Source of the DNA: Turnera subulata
Lineage: Eukaryota; Streptophyta; Magnoliopsida; Malpighiales; Passifloraceae
Reading direction: 5' to 3'
Assembly (NCBI GenBank): GCA_028386065.3
Contig: JAKUCV010000418.1
Location: forward strand, 523,351-587,350
Length of the DNA: 64,000 bases
The notes beneath the pieces were generated by a model. It did not search any database, was not told the DNA's origin, and worked only from the letters and a program-made list of their open reading frames with translations. This document shows positions 13,701 to 25,659 of the stretch, one piece after another. The position numbers and the translations under genes were made by a program. How positions within the stretch are numbered: the first letter of the stretch is position 1; every line of letters begins with the position of its first letter.

Positions 13701-16700
13701 AGTGACGAATCAGGAGTGATCATGGACCTGCTTCTATTTTGTTTTCACTCTTTCTCGTGTCAGGTTTTCATGGTCTAATGGTTTTTTTGCCATTCTTCGC
13801 CAACATATACATTAATTTACTTGTCTGGATGGCGAAAGCAATGTGTGTGTAAATTGCTGAATTCTCTGCCGCCAACAACCGAACCCACTTCTCGTATGTA
13901 GTGGATCTTTCGTTGAGAGATATGTTTATTGTACATTTTTCTACTTACAGGTCGAATGATATGGCTATATACATTTATGTATGTTATATTGCAGATTGGT
14001 AATTGGTTTATGAAGTTCTACGCATCCATTGAGTACTTGTATGATGATATCCAAATTTGCTTCCAATGCAGATAGTTTGTCTGCTGATATGATAGGCATT
14101 TAATTTGTTTCACACAAGTAGTTTGAATGATTTCAAATTTTCAATGGAAAGAGTATTTGCCTCGCTTTACATAAAGAAAATGAAGAGAATGCTTTGGTTT
14201 TTTTATTGGATGAATTTTGCAATGGATTATATATGTACGCAAAAGCATTGATACAGATATAATGGTAGAAATTGGTGAGGGAAGAATTGGTATGCACTGT
14301 TGTAACTTGTATAGTTAATTATACTGTAAATTGTACTATCGTTTACAATTTCTATTATCTCCTGAAACCAACTTTCTTGTTCCGGAAATTTGTGTTTAGT
14401 TAAATTCAGCACGACAAATGTTACTACGAGATGGAAGGCTAAAGTTAAACAAGGTGAAATTAGTTACAAAAAATAAAAACCATGATATGGAAAGAAGAAA
14501 CTCTAGCTCAGGCGCCATTGATTTTTCAAAAGAATAGCTAAGATTTAGCCCATATGTACAAGATATTAGACTATCCTGCGTAGATTAATTTGACGAGTCA
14601 TCATGGTTGAGGGCCCTGGTTGACTATCTAGTATAAAACGATGAAATGCTGATTTCAGAAATCTAACTCGATATGCTTGCGGAGGATAATATGCAGTTCT
14701 TTATATATGATAAAGACCCGAAACGAATCTGTTGCTTTTGTTGGTTCTACCAAGTGTTCTTTTGCTAGCTTGTCACATATAAATGACTCAAATCGCAATT
14801 GACAGAACCTGTGCCATTCTTCTGATGACAGGAAAAGAGTTTCAGAAGGAAGCAGCCATAAATTGTTGCTTTCCTGGATTACAAATCTTCTATCTTGTTC
14901 GTACCTGCATTAAAGAGGAATGTACAGTAATGATATTAAAGACAAAACGGCTGGTCTAAATTAGTATCAAAATTTGAATATTATTTTTCCTCATGACTTA
15001 CGTTTTATGTAAGTATGCAATTTCATGTAATGCATGCTTGCGTATAGTACAGTACTTAGTTGAAGGATTATAAAGGTATTATTTTCTACTAGCAAATCAT
15101 TGGTTATACTATTACATCCATGTAGCATTAAATCTGATACTGTGCAAAGCATTTTCAGTTAATTTTAAGTGATTAAATAGCTGGAATCAACTAAAGAACA
15201 GCCGTGAATATCCCCATAGAGAGAATGAAATGACCATATAGAAACAGTATCTGTATCTGATTTGAGATTTGATATATTTCTGCATGGTGCAAGGAATCAA
15301 CAGATTACTTGACAGTACATGGATTTGTCAGGATTCTAAACACAAAATCGTCAAATCTTCAAAACCGCGTAGCCGTATCTTAAAATGGACGGCGGCCGGA
15401 CCCAGTTTGGGATTTGGATGCATATGGAGGATGAAGCCACAGTTAATACAAGGCCAGCTACCGTTGAGTGCGAAATGACTTGTCGTCATAAATTACTTGT
15501 GTCTCAAGTGAATGAGCATACACAGCTACTAGTCCCTAGTGATATAGTAACTAGCCAGTGACAGCAACATCTGCTGGTTTCAGAGATGTATAATTTAATA
15601 CAATTCAATCCAGAAAAAAAAAAAAATCGAAGTAATTTAGTACTGTACGTTGTTCATTAATCAACGTCCACATATACTAATTGGCAAGTGTTTTTTTTTG
15701 GATAAAAATGTTGCTACATATACATATATAACAAGATTCTTTCTTGCGGATATATTTCATGGTGTTCTACAATTGTGGAGGCAAAGTAATCCATCCAATC
15801 TAGGTAGTTTTCAGGTTTAAAGCAGCCGTATATACAGTACACAGCAACTGGAGTTTTGCTTAACTGTAAGTAGAAGGTGATGGGCACAATTCAAAAGGAA
15901 GCAAATTCAACATGATATTTCCTTCCAGTTTAATTAGAATTGACAACCACTATAGCTTACATAACCTACCAAAATAAGAGATCAGAGAAGAAAAAGCTTA
16001 CCATCAAACTGTCCAATCAAGGACGTGGACAGATGAACATCGTCTTTGGGTGCTTTCAGTTATCTGCAAAAGATGAACGGACGAGCGCCGTTTTGCTGGG
16101 TAGCTCGAGAAAGTTGTTTTTATTATATGTGGTACGGCTTCCACGAAGTTGCCTAATCTAATATACACATATAGGCATTGAAAACCAAGTGCCACTTGAA
16201 AGTTGAAACAAAAACTCCTGTCAAGTGTCAATAAAGTTAATTTTGAAGTGATACCTTGAAAGCGAAAGACTAATCTGGAGACGATATTGGTGGGCTGTCT
16301 CGTTGGGGAAGAAGCTGTTTTTTGGAACGGGGAATATTTTTGTGATAGAATTCTGGACCAAAATGGCTAATGAAAAAAGAAAAAGAGGTGGTAAAATTAT
16401 TTTGGACCTGAATAAAGCCCAAGTTTTTAGACGGAGCGAAATGACCCTACGGTTGAGACTTGGATTTGTATGAACATAGACTCCTTGGGCCGTTGTTTGG
16501 ATGAACTTTGGAAAATGAAGTCCAACAAATTCAAGACGAAGCGAAATGATATTTTTGATCGCCGCCACACGGGATAAGAGTTATCTTTTTTTAAAAAATA
16601 AAATCTTACCGTTTCTTAAAACCCTAAACCCCCAAATTCCCGTATCTTCCCGGGTTTAATCACTTATCCATATCTGTGAGTGGAGTTCATCGCCTGCTCT

Positions 16701-16715
16701 GGCAACAATCAGTCA
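10730..16715. other. Gene-free stretch, about 6 kb
   Basis: AT-rich DNA between the diverging bHLH gene (minus) and the poly(A) polymerase-like gene (plus), so it should contain both promoters. I found no coding exon with conserved motifs, no tRNA and no transposon ends. The short open frames are not supported by domain content. Confidence 0.6.
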
Positions 16716-19700
16716 ATGGCAAGTTTAGGTCTGGGCTTTGCATGTAAGCCCCATCTCCCGCTTCGGCTCCCGCAATTTCGCTGTATTCGCAGGGTAATCC
16801 CTTAGTCTGTGCCTAGCCTAAATGTGTGTAGTAAGGTAGAATTCGTTTTAATGGAATTTGGTTTTGAAATTGCCTGTTAGGTTTGTTTTAGCTCAGTTGC
16901 TGCTGTTCGGACTCTGGATGAGGCAGAGCATAGGCAGACACGAAACCGAGGTGCTTTAATTGTGCTAAAAGCAACTAAACCTCTCTCTTTTGGTTTGGTT
17001 GTGAATCCTGCTTGTTTTGTTTGGTTTGCTGGGGATGCTGTTTTAATATCTTGTTCTGTTTCTCTCCACTGAGTGAAGTCAGGGAAGGGTATCGAGAAGC
17101 ACCGGAATGGAAAGCCCTCACGTCGAAGGAGCTTGGGATTAGTACTTCGAAGATACCAAAGCCTACGAGGCGGGTTCTTAAAGCGCTCAAGGCGGAAGGT
17201 ATTGAACTGGTGGTCTTTACTAGCTCCTTTCTAGCTTCCCCTGTTGAGAGAATGAATGAATGAACCTTCTTAAGTCAAGGTCTTAAGATGAGAACTTTGA
17301 TATGGAATATCCGGCATTTGTTGAAGTTAGAAGATTTGCCTCTATCTGCCTCCCAATGCATTTCTGTTCGAGATAGAGCTGTGTTTCAAAAATGCCCGTG
17401 TTTTTTTTTTGTAGGATATGAGGTTTACCTAGTGGGAGGTTGTGTCCGGGATCTTATCTTGAAGCGAATACCGAAAGACTTTGACATCTTAACATCTGCT
17501 AGACTTCATGAGGTTAGTTTCTTGTACACTTAACTTGTCTGGATATCATTCATGTTTAACTTCTTTTTCTTGCACTGCGTTTGTCCGGGTGTCACAGCGT
17601 TGCTTTTGAAAGAATGTGTTGAGTGCTTAGCTATATAATGCCGTGGATAGCCGAGCTCATTGCAGTAAATGCTCTGATTTGTATTTTTCTTTTCCTTGGT
17701 TACTTGATCTTTCCGACTTATTATGAAAAAAAAAAAGATGGTGGGATTTCATGAGAGAGAGCAATCCAGCAGGCCTAGAATAAATTTTAATGCAATCGGA
17801 TAATAAAATATGATGCTTCAGTTATTCAAAATGTAATATTTTTTGTAGGTATTGAAGGCATTTGATCGGAAACAGAAAGTGAAGGGATTTACGTGGTGTG
17901 GCATAGTTGGCAGAAGGTTTCCCATATGCCATGTTCACATTGACGGTACCATTGTTGAGGTATGTTATAGCTCATTGAGAAAATTCATTAACCAGCAAAT
18001 CATATTGTTTCACATAAGGATGCCGTACGTACCTTATTTTATTAGTTTTATGTTACTAATTCAAGGTCTATTAGGTTTCGAGTTTTAGCACCATGGGAAA
18101 GCTTATGTCCATTGAATGCCCTGTCGAGTGCAACAAGAAGGATTATGTTCGTTGGAGGAATTGTGCGCAGCGGGATTTCACAATTAATGGGTATTTACTT
18201 AGACTTCAAGACCACATCTTTTCTTTTATTATCTTCTTAGTTTGTGAATTTGGGGCTCCCTTTTTGCAGATTTTCTCATTATTCAAATGTCTTTTGCTTG
18301 CATATCTCATATAACAGCACTTATTCTTTGAATTCAGGTTGATGTTTGATCCATACGCAAAGATAGTGTATGACTACATGGGAGGACTGGAAGATATTAA
18401 AAAGGCTAAAGTGTGAATGTATTCTCAAGATTTGTTCTTTCTAGTATTACGTAGACATTTCCTCATTGACATGCTCCTAACTTCATATTTTTATGGGCAT
18501 AGGTACGGACTGTGATCCCCGCTGTTACTTCTTTTCAGGACGACTGTGGTAAGCTTTTTCACTAATATTTTCCTTTAATAGCTTTTCCATGTTACACATT
18601 TTGGGGTGACAACTGAAGTTTCTCTGCTGTACAAAGGCACCATGTGTAGTTTACACTAATCTTCTGGATGATCTTGAAGGTTGTATTTAACTTAATTTTC
18701 TTTTCAGCCCGTATTCTACGTGCGGTGAGACTTGCTGCTCGTTTAGGATTCCAGTTTACAAGGGAGACTGCTCATTTTGTTAAAAGTTTGGCTCCCTCAA
18801 TATCAAGGCTAGATAAGGTTCTAAACAGATCTCCCCTAGACTTTTCCAGTTTCTCTTGCATAATTCTGTTCCTGGCCAACCTAAATCTAGCATCAAATGA
18901 ACTAGATGAGGCTCATGATGGAAATGAACTACATGCTGGCATATGGCTCTGCTGAAGCTTCTTTGAGGAGATTATGGAAATTTGGGCTTCTTGAAATACT
19001 TCTGCCCGTTCAGGTTTGTACCTTCAATCTGTATTCTTAATGAGATTTCTCTTGAAGTTCTGACATAGCTTCATCTTCCAGGCAGCATATTTTGTTCGCA
19101 ATGGCTTTAGGAGATGTGACAGGAGATCCAATATGCTCTTGGTAATCTTAACTGTTATCCTGTTTATCCCTGTTCTTGGTTTTACAAAGAATATGCAACT
19201 CCTAACCCTTAAGTTGGGGTTACTGCATAATGTTGTACGGTCAATGCCATATTCTGCCTATTGGACAGTCATCCTCGTGACCTGATTGTTGACAGGATTG
19301 ATAAAACAAAGTACATTTTTTTCTTGTTGGAGGAGAAATATTCTCTTCTTTTCTTTTGAAAATTTATTGAATCTACGGAATACTTTTCGAACTGCCAAGC
19401 TCTGGCAGGATCCTGAACAAATAACTCAACGTTAATATGCCTATGTGTTGTAGTCATTATGAATTTTTTGGTGCATAAGTAAAATATTCCTATAAGGTCT
19501 ATGGTTTCTCTGGAATATTTGACTTCTATAGAAATGGTACTTCAAGACCCACTTATCTGTCCAAAGCCTTTACTTCTTTTTGGCTTTTTAAATACAGATT
19601 TCAAATTTTGTGTCAGCATGCTGATATAAATATCTGTTGTTAAGATGTATCAATACAACCCCTGGTTTAAAGATTTTCAGTTAGTCGTTCTGGTTTCATC

Positions 19701-20847
19701 TGCAGGCTCTGTTTTCAAACTTGGATAAACTTCTCGCTCCTGACAGGCCATGCCACAGCAGCTTATGGTAAGGTGCCTCTCAATCATAAAATTCTTTCTG
19801 ATGAGTATGCTTTAAGTCGGAGTGCTCTGTGAAAATATTTTGAAGGGAGCTTCTTTTTGTTTTTCTTTCTTTCTTTCTTTCTTTCTTTCTTTTGATGATT
19901 CATTTGGACCAAGCATGTAATTTGGGCCAAAGCTAGAAGTTCCTTTTGGTTGTATGGGTACCACATACAAATTAGTACCGATAGCTGAGTAGCTCATTAT
20001 GCTTTTCCAATATCAACTCAGCACTGTGGAGAATTTGTATTAAGTAGCTGACCTGGACTCATCACTGCTTCATGCTTCCAGGGTTGCAATCCTAGCATTC
20101 CATGAAGCACTTTCCAACCAACCAAGGGATCCTGTTGTCGTTGCCACATTTTGTCTTGCTGTCCACAACGGCGGTAATATCTTAGAAGCACTGCGTATGG
20201 CAAAACAGATCACCAAGCCCCATGATGCCAGTTTTTATGAGTTATCAGAACCTTGCGATCTGGACTCTCAGCTGCTGACCAATGAGGTTTTGGATCTCGC
20301 AGCTTCTGTTAAAACCATGCTATCTCGGATGACTGATCAGCATTCTGTCTCTCAGGCAATGCAAGATTACCCACAAGCTCCACATTCAGATGTGGTCAGC
20401 ATTTTCTTTTTCCCTGTCTCTTCTTTTGAGTGGGAAACCTGTTATAATGCCTTGAAAAATGCTCGCATAAAGGAAAAAAAATATAATACTGTGAGTAGTT
20501 GGGGATTGGGATGCCATTGCATTAGGCCAAAGGTTTATTGTGCTAGGGAACGCATTCTTTCTTTTTTGAGCAAAAGGGTGCTTCCTTTTCCTGAAGTAAA
20601 CTTCCTTAAAATCGTTTGTGTCTGATTCTTTAACCTCTTAAATATGCAGGTATTTATTCCACTAACAGTGGAACTAGAAGCGCACAGCATTTTCGACTGG
20701 GTGGGAGCAGGTCGAGAGAAGGGATTCAGATCCAAGCGAGGCAATAAGATAAATTATGAGATGTTAGCTTTGGGACACCTTCCTGAAGTTCGGTATATTT
20801 TTGCAAGGACTGTTTTTGATACTGTTTACCCACTAAATTTGAGCTAA
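16716..20847 (+). CDS. Class-II poly(A) polymerase / CCA-adding enzyme family protein (14 exons)
   Basis: Bacterial-type (PcnB/CCA) nucleotidyltransferase, the plant family I recall as At5g23690/At3g48830; expected to extend RNA 3' ends, probably in an organelle. The catalytic domain has VGGCVRD, the metal-binding DFDILT (17440-17490), and the family's ARILRAVRLAARLGF helix. Exons from the third on: 17079-17198, 17415-17512, 17849-17959, 18075-18190, 18338-18410, 18503-18548, 18708-18817, 18906-19013, 19082-19141, 19706-19767, 20082-20394, 20650-20847. Exon 2 ends at 16950. The first junction is uncertain. The only canonical in-frame solution joins 16716-16743 to 16897-16950 and gives 498 residues. 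The more obvious donor at 16794 puts the transit-peptide-like Arg-rich segment out of frame. An organellar role is inferred. The gene converges on the phosphate-carrier gene. Confidence 0.88.
19861..19893. repeat. (CTTT)n microsatellite in an intron
   Basis: A run of about seven CTTT units in the intron between 19767 and 20082 of the poly(A) polymerase-like gene. It is likely polymorphic in length and has no evident function. Confidence 0.85.
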
Positions 20848-21627
20848 ACCAGGATTTTGCAAGCCCACTGAACGAACTGGAGAAGCCACAGCATGCACAA
20901 TGCTATACTGAAGGAGTTTCAACCATTTCTTCTCCTTTGCACAAGTAGCTCAAGTATCTGTCATATTCTCATTGTCTCTTTTTCTCCTTTTCTTGTAACA
21001 TGTACATAAAACCATAATGAACTGTTGGAAATGGCTTGTGTCTCCAACTGATCCTCTGAGAAAACACGGAGAATTGGAAATTTTGTTATGAAGATGAAGT
21101 TCCATCCTGGAGTAACTGGCGCATCTTCTTATCAGTTGGGTAATATTTGTCACCTCTTCTACCACATCATGACAGGTTAAGTTATGCTTTCATGAGTGGA
21201 ATATGGAAAGATCGCATTTATAGGCAAAATACACAAATCAAGTAAAAACACCCTTCGTTTTATTAAGATGTATGAACCATTATGAATCAAACATCAGAAC
21301 AACATAAAACAAGATGACCAAAATAGAATGAGCTATTACAACTATGTGTACTTTGTATCACTACCTGAGAAGTAATCTTTACAAAGTATAACCTGGCCTT
21401 GGTTCCTAAGAGCAAAACAAAATCAATGATACTCTTCTGAAGAATCAAACAGAGATTAGAGCAATGAAATACAAGCCACGACTGCAAAGAATAGGGTGCT
21501 ACCTAGTGATAAATGCTATTTGGAGGCATCAATTGACCTATTATTAAATACCCTTCAAAATGAATTCCTTCCCTTTTCGTCAAGTTGCCTTTAGAAAAAG
21601 CCCTTGGTTGTACCGTTAGCTGTAAAT
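20848..21627. other. Intergenic 3'-3' spacer
   Basis: Spacer between two convergent genes. It should hold both 3' untranslated regions. No further gene or repeat was seen. Confidence 0.5.
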
Positions 21628-23517
21628 TCATGCCTTTGCAGCAGCTGGAGGAGCAGCACCGCCTGTAGTTGGCCTGTAGAATATACGACCAGTGATCATT
21701 TTAATTGAAGTATTGCATCAGCTACAAGTGGTAAATCCAAAATCCTCTCCTTAAAGGAGGAACATTGACCAAAACCAAGAGAAAGGATGAAAAAAAAAGG
21801 GAAGCAACACCTTCTTCCCTTATGAGACTCAACTCTGTTTCTAGTCATCAATGAATCCAAGCAAGAGAATCAAAGGATGAAAAAGAAACTTACAGGCCAA
21901 CGAACACTTTGAAAGCATCATATATGCCCCACTGGGCTCCAGTAAGGGTTCCAATCATGACAATACGGAGAGGAAGGCCTCTGGTAAAAAGACCCCACCA
22001 TCCTAGCTTCTTCACAGCCTGCAACAAGCAAAAGCATAGTTGAAGCAATGCAGGTTGACTTATGTGGAAAACTGAGTTTAATAGGGCAATATCAGTGGCA
22101 GGTACCCTTTAAACGTGTATATGTAAGCAAAAGAACCAGTAAAATTTACTCACATCAGCGGCTGATGCCCCCTTGGCATTATTGAGGAAAGAGACGAGAT
22201 TGTCTGCGGGGTGAGAGACAATAGCACAAAAAACACCAGCAATGTATCCTCCTGCAAAGCTGACTCCAAGTTGCAACTCTTTACTGCATTGATTTTTGGG
22301 CTTTGGGATGGAATACTTGTATATTAGCTCCACAATCGTCTCAAAAGATGCAAATTTCATCATTGTATCTGCACCATACCAATTTAATCATCCACAACAT
22401 TACTACCATCATGTAAATACGAAATTCTCCAAGCATTTATGCATTAGAAAGTATATCATCCATCAGGAAATAAATATGCTAGCTTACATGGAATCTGTCG
22501 TCCCCAAAGAGGTGCTAGGCCTTTGTATAACCTGCATAGATTCAACGCATATAACAATTACAAAGTTCTCTACAAATACTCCCCCAAAGCCTTACGAAAA
22601 TCCATCAAAACAAATGTTTAAAGGGAAACATATATATAAATCATACCCTCCAAAACCTTCTGATCTGATAAACTTAGGCAACCCATCTGACAAGCCCCGT
22701 GCAAACCCAGGTTGAGTTTGGACCCGAACCTTCACTGCCTCCATTGGACAGAGAGCAACATCCGCAATCACTTCAGCTGATGCTGAACCAGCCAGATAAA
22801 TCAAAGTCTTATACTTGGCTGCATACTCAGGACCAGCAAGATCGGAGTAGTACTTCTTAAAGAACTCGTAGAACCCAAACTTGCAGGCACCTTGAGCACT
22901 GTACCCAAGCAACGTAGGCACCCACCCTCTAAAGAATCCTTTTACTCCCTGCTCCTTGAGCAGGACCCCAAATCCAGATGATATGCTCTTGTACTTTGAT
23001 GGGTCAATCTGAAACGCATCAATCAACATCAACATCAACAGATCAACTTCATGTAGTTACCGAAATAACTCCAGTCATCTATCTACCTTAACAGATATTG
23101 TTAACATTCATTAAATATCCTGCCAACCAAGATTAAGATAAGTATAGAAGAAAACTTTTTTGTTGTCCATTCATTGCTAACTAGAATGACCTGCATGTTA
23201 CACTTGAGAACATCGAAAGGAGTGACAGCCAAGTGAGTGAGGCCAGTGCTAGACATCCCAGCAGCGGTGCATGCCAAATAGAAACGTGGAGAGTACAACT
23301 CGATTCTCTCCTTTGGTGCCGCGACCACGAAGTTCCTTGACGCTCCACCAATACCGTTGGTTGGTTTAGAAGCCAAGGGTGATTGGTGCAGTACTACTCC
23401 ATGGCTCGGGCTCAGTACTGAAGTGTTATGATCGAGGAGTGGTCCTTTTGAAGATGGGGAAGTGGAGTAGAGGAAGCTTGGGATTAGAGTTTGGCTTGTT
23501 TTCTCAAAAATGGCCAT
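21628..23517 (-). CDS. Mitochondrial phosphate carrier protein (PHT3 type, 6 exons)
   Basis: Inner-membrane carrier that imports phosphate into the mitochondrial matrix; 372 residues. Exons on the minus strand: 23517-23191, 23008-22647, 22531-22488, 22368-22154, 22018-21894, 21673-21628; all GT..AG and in frame. The three-fold carrier repeat is visible. Signatures: TPFDVLK at the end of exon 1, [16 protein letters not shown] in exon 2, [13 protein letters not shown] in exon 4. The block [24 protein letters not shown] is diagnostic of phosphate carriers (given here in part: [16 protein letters not shown]). The N-terminal 60 or so residues are Ser/Pro-rich, as in the plant family. Oddity: exon 1 reads [18 protein letters not shown], where family members I recall have GGILSCGLTHMTVTPLD. 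A more canonical exon 1 lies upstream at 24330-24638. Confidence 0.95.
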
Positions 23518-24329
23518 TTGGTATGGATGCTTTGATGGTTGGTCTTTTGTGGTTTCTTCTCGAATAGGTTCTGTTTTTGCGCGGGCATTTTATAAGCTGT
23601 TCTGTTTCCAAGACTGACCAAGACTACTTGCCCCTCAAACTTCTCTTTTGAAGGCTGAACGCTGACCAGATTTTAGACTGGTCAATTGGAAAACCTTTTC
23701 TAAATGCTAGTTTCTTTTGGTTTGCCAGAAACATTAGATTTGTGCATGTGATTATTTGCAAATGACATGACATTTTGAGGAGGATGATTAATGTGAGGTA
23801 AGAATAGGCATCATTTGTTTAGACTTTTAAGACCATATATGATAGGTTCATGATCTAAGGCAAGCCTTGGACGCAAAGAAAAGACAAGGCAAGCCTAGCA
23901 GTCGTTGTTTGTGGAAATTTTGGTTCTAGAAAAGTAAGCCCTTGGACCAAGGACTCATTCACGCGGCACGACTGGAGAAGGAATTTACCTTTTAGCAGTC
24001 TCCACCTCCTTTTCACTCTAGTAGCAAATAGCCATAGCCCATAATACCAAACTACCAACTCATAAAATGGGCTAAAAGCCCGTCTTAATTTCACATGGCG
24101 GCAATAATCTGATTCTGAGCCAACCAATTACGGGGTATAATTAATCCATAAAAGAAATGATTGTGGGTCAGGTTCAGGTAAGTTCACTCTCTCTACTGAT
24201 CAGTTTCACTCCCCGCCCGACCAAACATCTTCACAATCAAAAAAAAACTATCGTATCAAACATCAGATTGGTCTTGCAAGAAAAAGAGAATAAAACCGTA
24301 ATATATATGTAAAATTAACGAGACTACAC

Positions 24330-24638
24330 CTGCATGTTACACTTGACAAGATCGAGAGGAGTGACAGCCATGTGAGTGAGGCCACAGCTAAAGATCCCAC
24401 CAGCGGTGCATGCCATATAAAAACTAGGCGAGTACATCTCGATCTTCTCCTTTGGTGAGGCCACCACGAATTCCTTTGATGGTTTGGAAAGGAAGGAGGA
24501 GGATTTGTGACGATCACCTCCATAGGTAGAGCTAGTATAATCAACGTCAAGGAACCCTTTTAAAGACGGGGAAGAAGGGGAGTAAAGAAAGCTTGGGATC
24601 ATAGCTTGGCGGGTTTTATCGTTGATAATATTGGCCAT
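24330..24638 (-). CDS. Extra first exon of a phosphate carrier (alternative exon or orphan duplicate)
   Basis: 103 codons from ATG at 24638 to a GT donor after position 24330, open throughout. It encodes a Ser-rich leader then [36 protein letters not shown], which is exon 1 of a PHT3 carrier. The exon ends in phase 0 after ..CNMQ, exactly like exon 1 of the gene at 23517-23191, so it could splice to exon 2 at 23008. No other carrier exons follow it before 23517. Its sequence is closer to the family consensus than the proximal exon 1. Either it is an alternative first exon with its own promoter, or it is the remnant of a partial tandem duplication. The LTR element at 24887 sits about 250 bp upstream of its start and may have cut its promoter. 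Confidence 0.7.
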
Positions 24639-24881
24639 TTCTTGATGGGTTGATTAATTTTTTTAATTTGATTTCTTGAACGGGTTTGCTTTTGTGTTGT
24701 GCAAGTTTTTGGAGTTTGGCTTTAGTTACTTCAATAAAGTAGGGAAGGATGGTGTTTTTGATGAAGGTAGCGAGGAAATTGGAGGAGTAGTGGAAGGACG
24801 CCATTAAAGTTTTTTCTTGGTGGGAATTGTCTGCTTCTCCTAAGACCGTCCTGCGTTTGCGCTTCTTTTTTCTTTATTACA

Positions 24882-24886
24882 TGCTT
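24882..24886. repeat. Target-site duplication, left of LTR element 1 (TGCTT)
   Basis: TGCTT directly precedes the left LTR and recurs directly after the right LTR at 30950-30954. A 5-bp duplication is normal for LTR retrotransposons and shows that the two LTRs inserted as one unit. Confidence 0.85.
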
Positions 24887-25120
24887 TGTTATAAAATATG
24901 TATTATACATATATGTATGTCATTGTTATGCATACCAAATACATACTATACTGTATTCCATCTTATTATATATATGTTAAAAAGAGAAATGAAAAGTGGG
25001 TGAAAACTGGGTATGAAGCCCGACCGGAGTTCTCATCGGTCGACTTTCCCCTCACCGGAATTTCACCGGAGAAACTCTTCTCCCTTCAATCTTCTCCTTC
25101 TATCCCTTTTATTTACAATA
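24887..25120 (+). repeat. 5' LTR of element 1
   Basis: 234 bp, beginning TGTTATAAAATATG. It pairs with 30716-30949; I count about 12 mismatches by eye (roughly 5%), with no length difference. It ends in TA where the 3' LTR ends in CA. Confidence 0.92.
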
Positions 25121-25134
25121 CGTTATCAGCACGA
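25121..25134 (+). other. Primer-binding site of element 1
   Basis: CGTTATCAGCACGA directly follows the 5' LTR. It lacks the TGG that complements a tRNA 3' CCA end, and matches the complement of the tRNA-Ile anticodon arm instead. Confidence 0.7.
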
Positions 25135-25659
25135 GTTACTCTACCCGAATCCATGAAGAAGAAAGGCAGAAGAGAAGAAAAAAAAATAAACACAAATCCG
25201 GTCACCGTCGATGGCGAGCTTTCAGACCACGTCCACCGCCAACACGCCGAGCACGGTCACCACCAGCGTCACCCTCACGCTGCCGCGACCTCGACAGTGC
25301 CCTCCTTTTCCGCCGCCGCCGTCGGACGCGCCGACCGGGAGGCACGACCCGCTGCAGGATCCGGCGACCGGACCAGAGTTGACGGGTCTGCCTAGTTTTT
25401 TTTTTCATCTCGCCGCCCGGAGCCTACTACCGCCGCCTTCGCCGCACCTGTCGCCCTTCATCTCGCCGCCCGTCGCCGCCAGTAGCCCATCGCCCGTCGC
25501 CGCACCCGTCACCTTTCATCTCGCCGCCGGCGGGCTCGTGATGTAAGGTTTTTTTGGTTGGATTGTTTTTAATTGTTTTTGTTGTTGATGATTGATTGTG
25601 ATGGGATGATGTTGTTTTTGGGTGTTGAATGAATGGCGAGCTCACGGTGAGTCTCGAGG

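Noticed and set aside
20197..20625. Long frame continuing past exon 13 of the poly(A) polymerase-like gene
   Set aside because: Family similarity ends at 20394 and resumes at 20650; the rest is intron read-through.
25150..25550. Pro/Thr-rich frame just inside the 5' LTR of element 1, as a possible gag
   Set aside because: GC-rich low-complexity translation without gag or zinc-knuckle motifs; the matching part of element 2 does not keep the frame.
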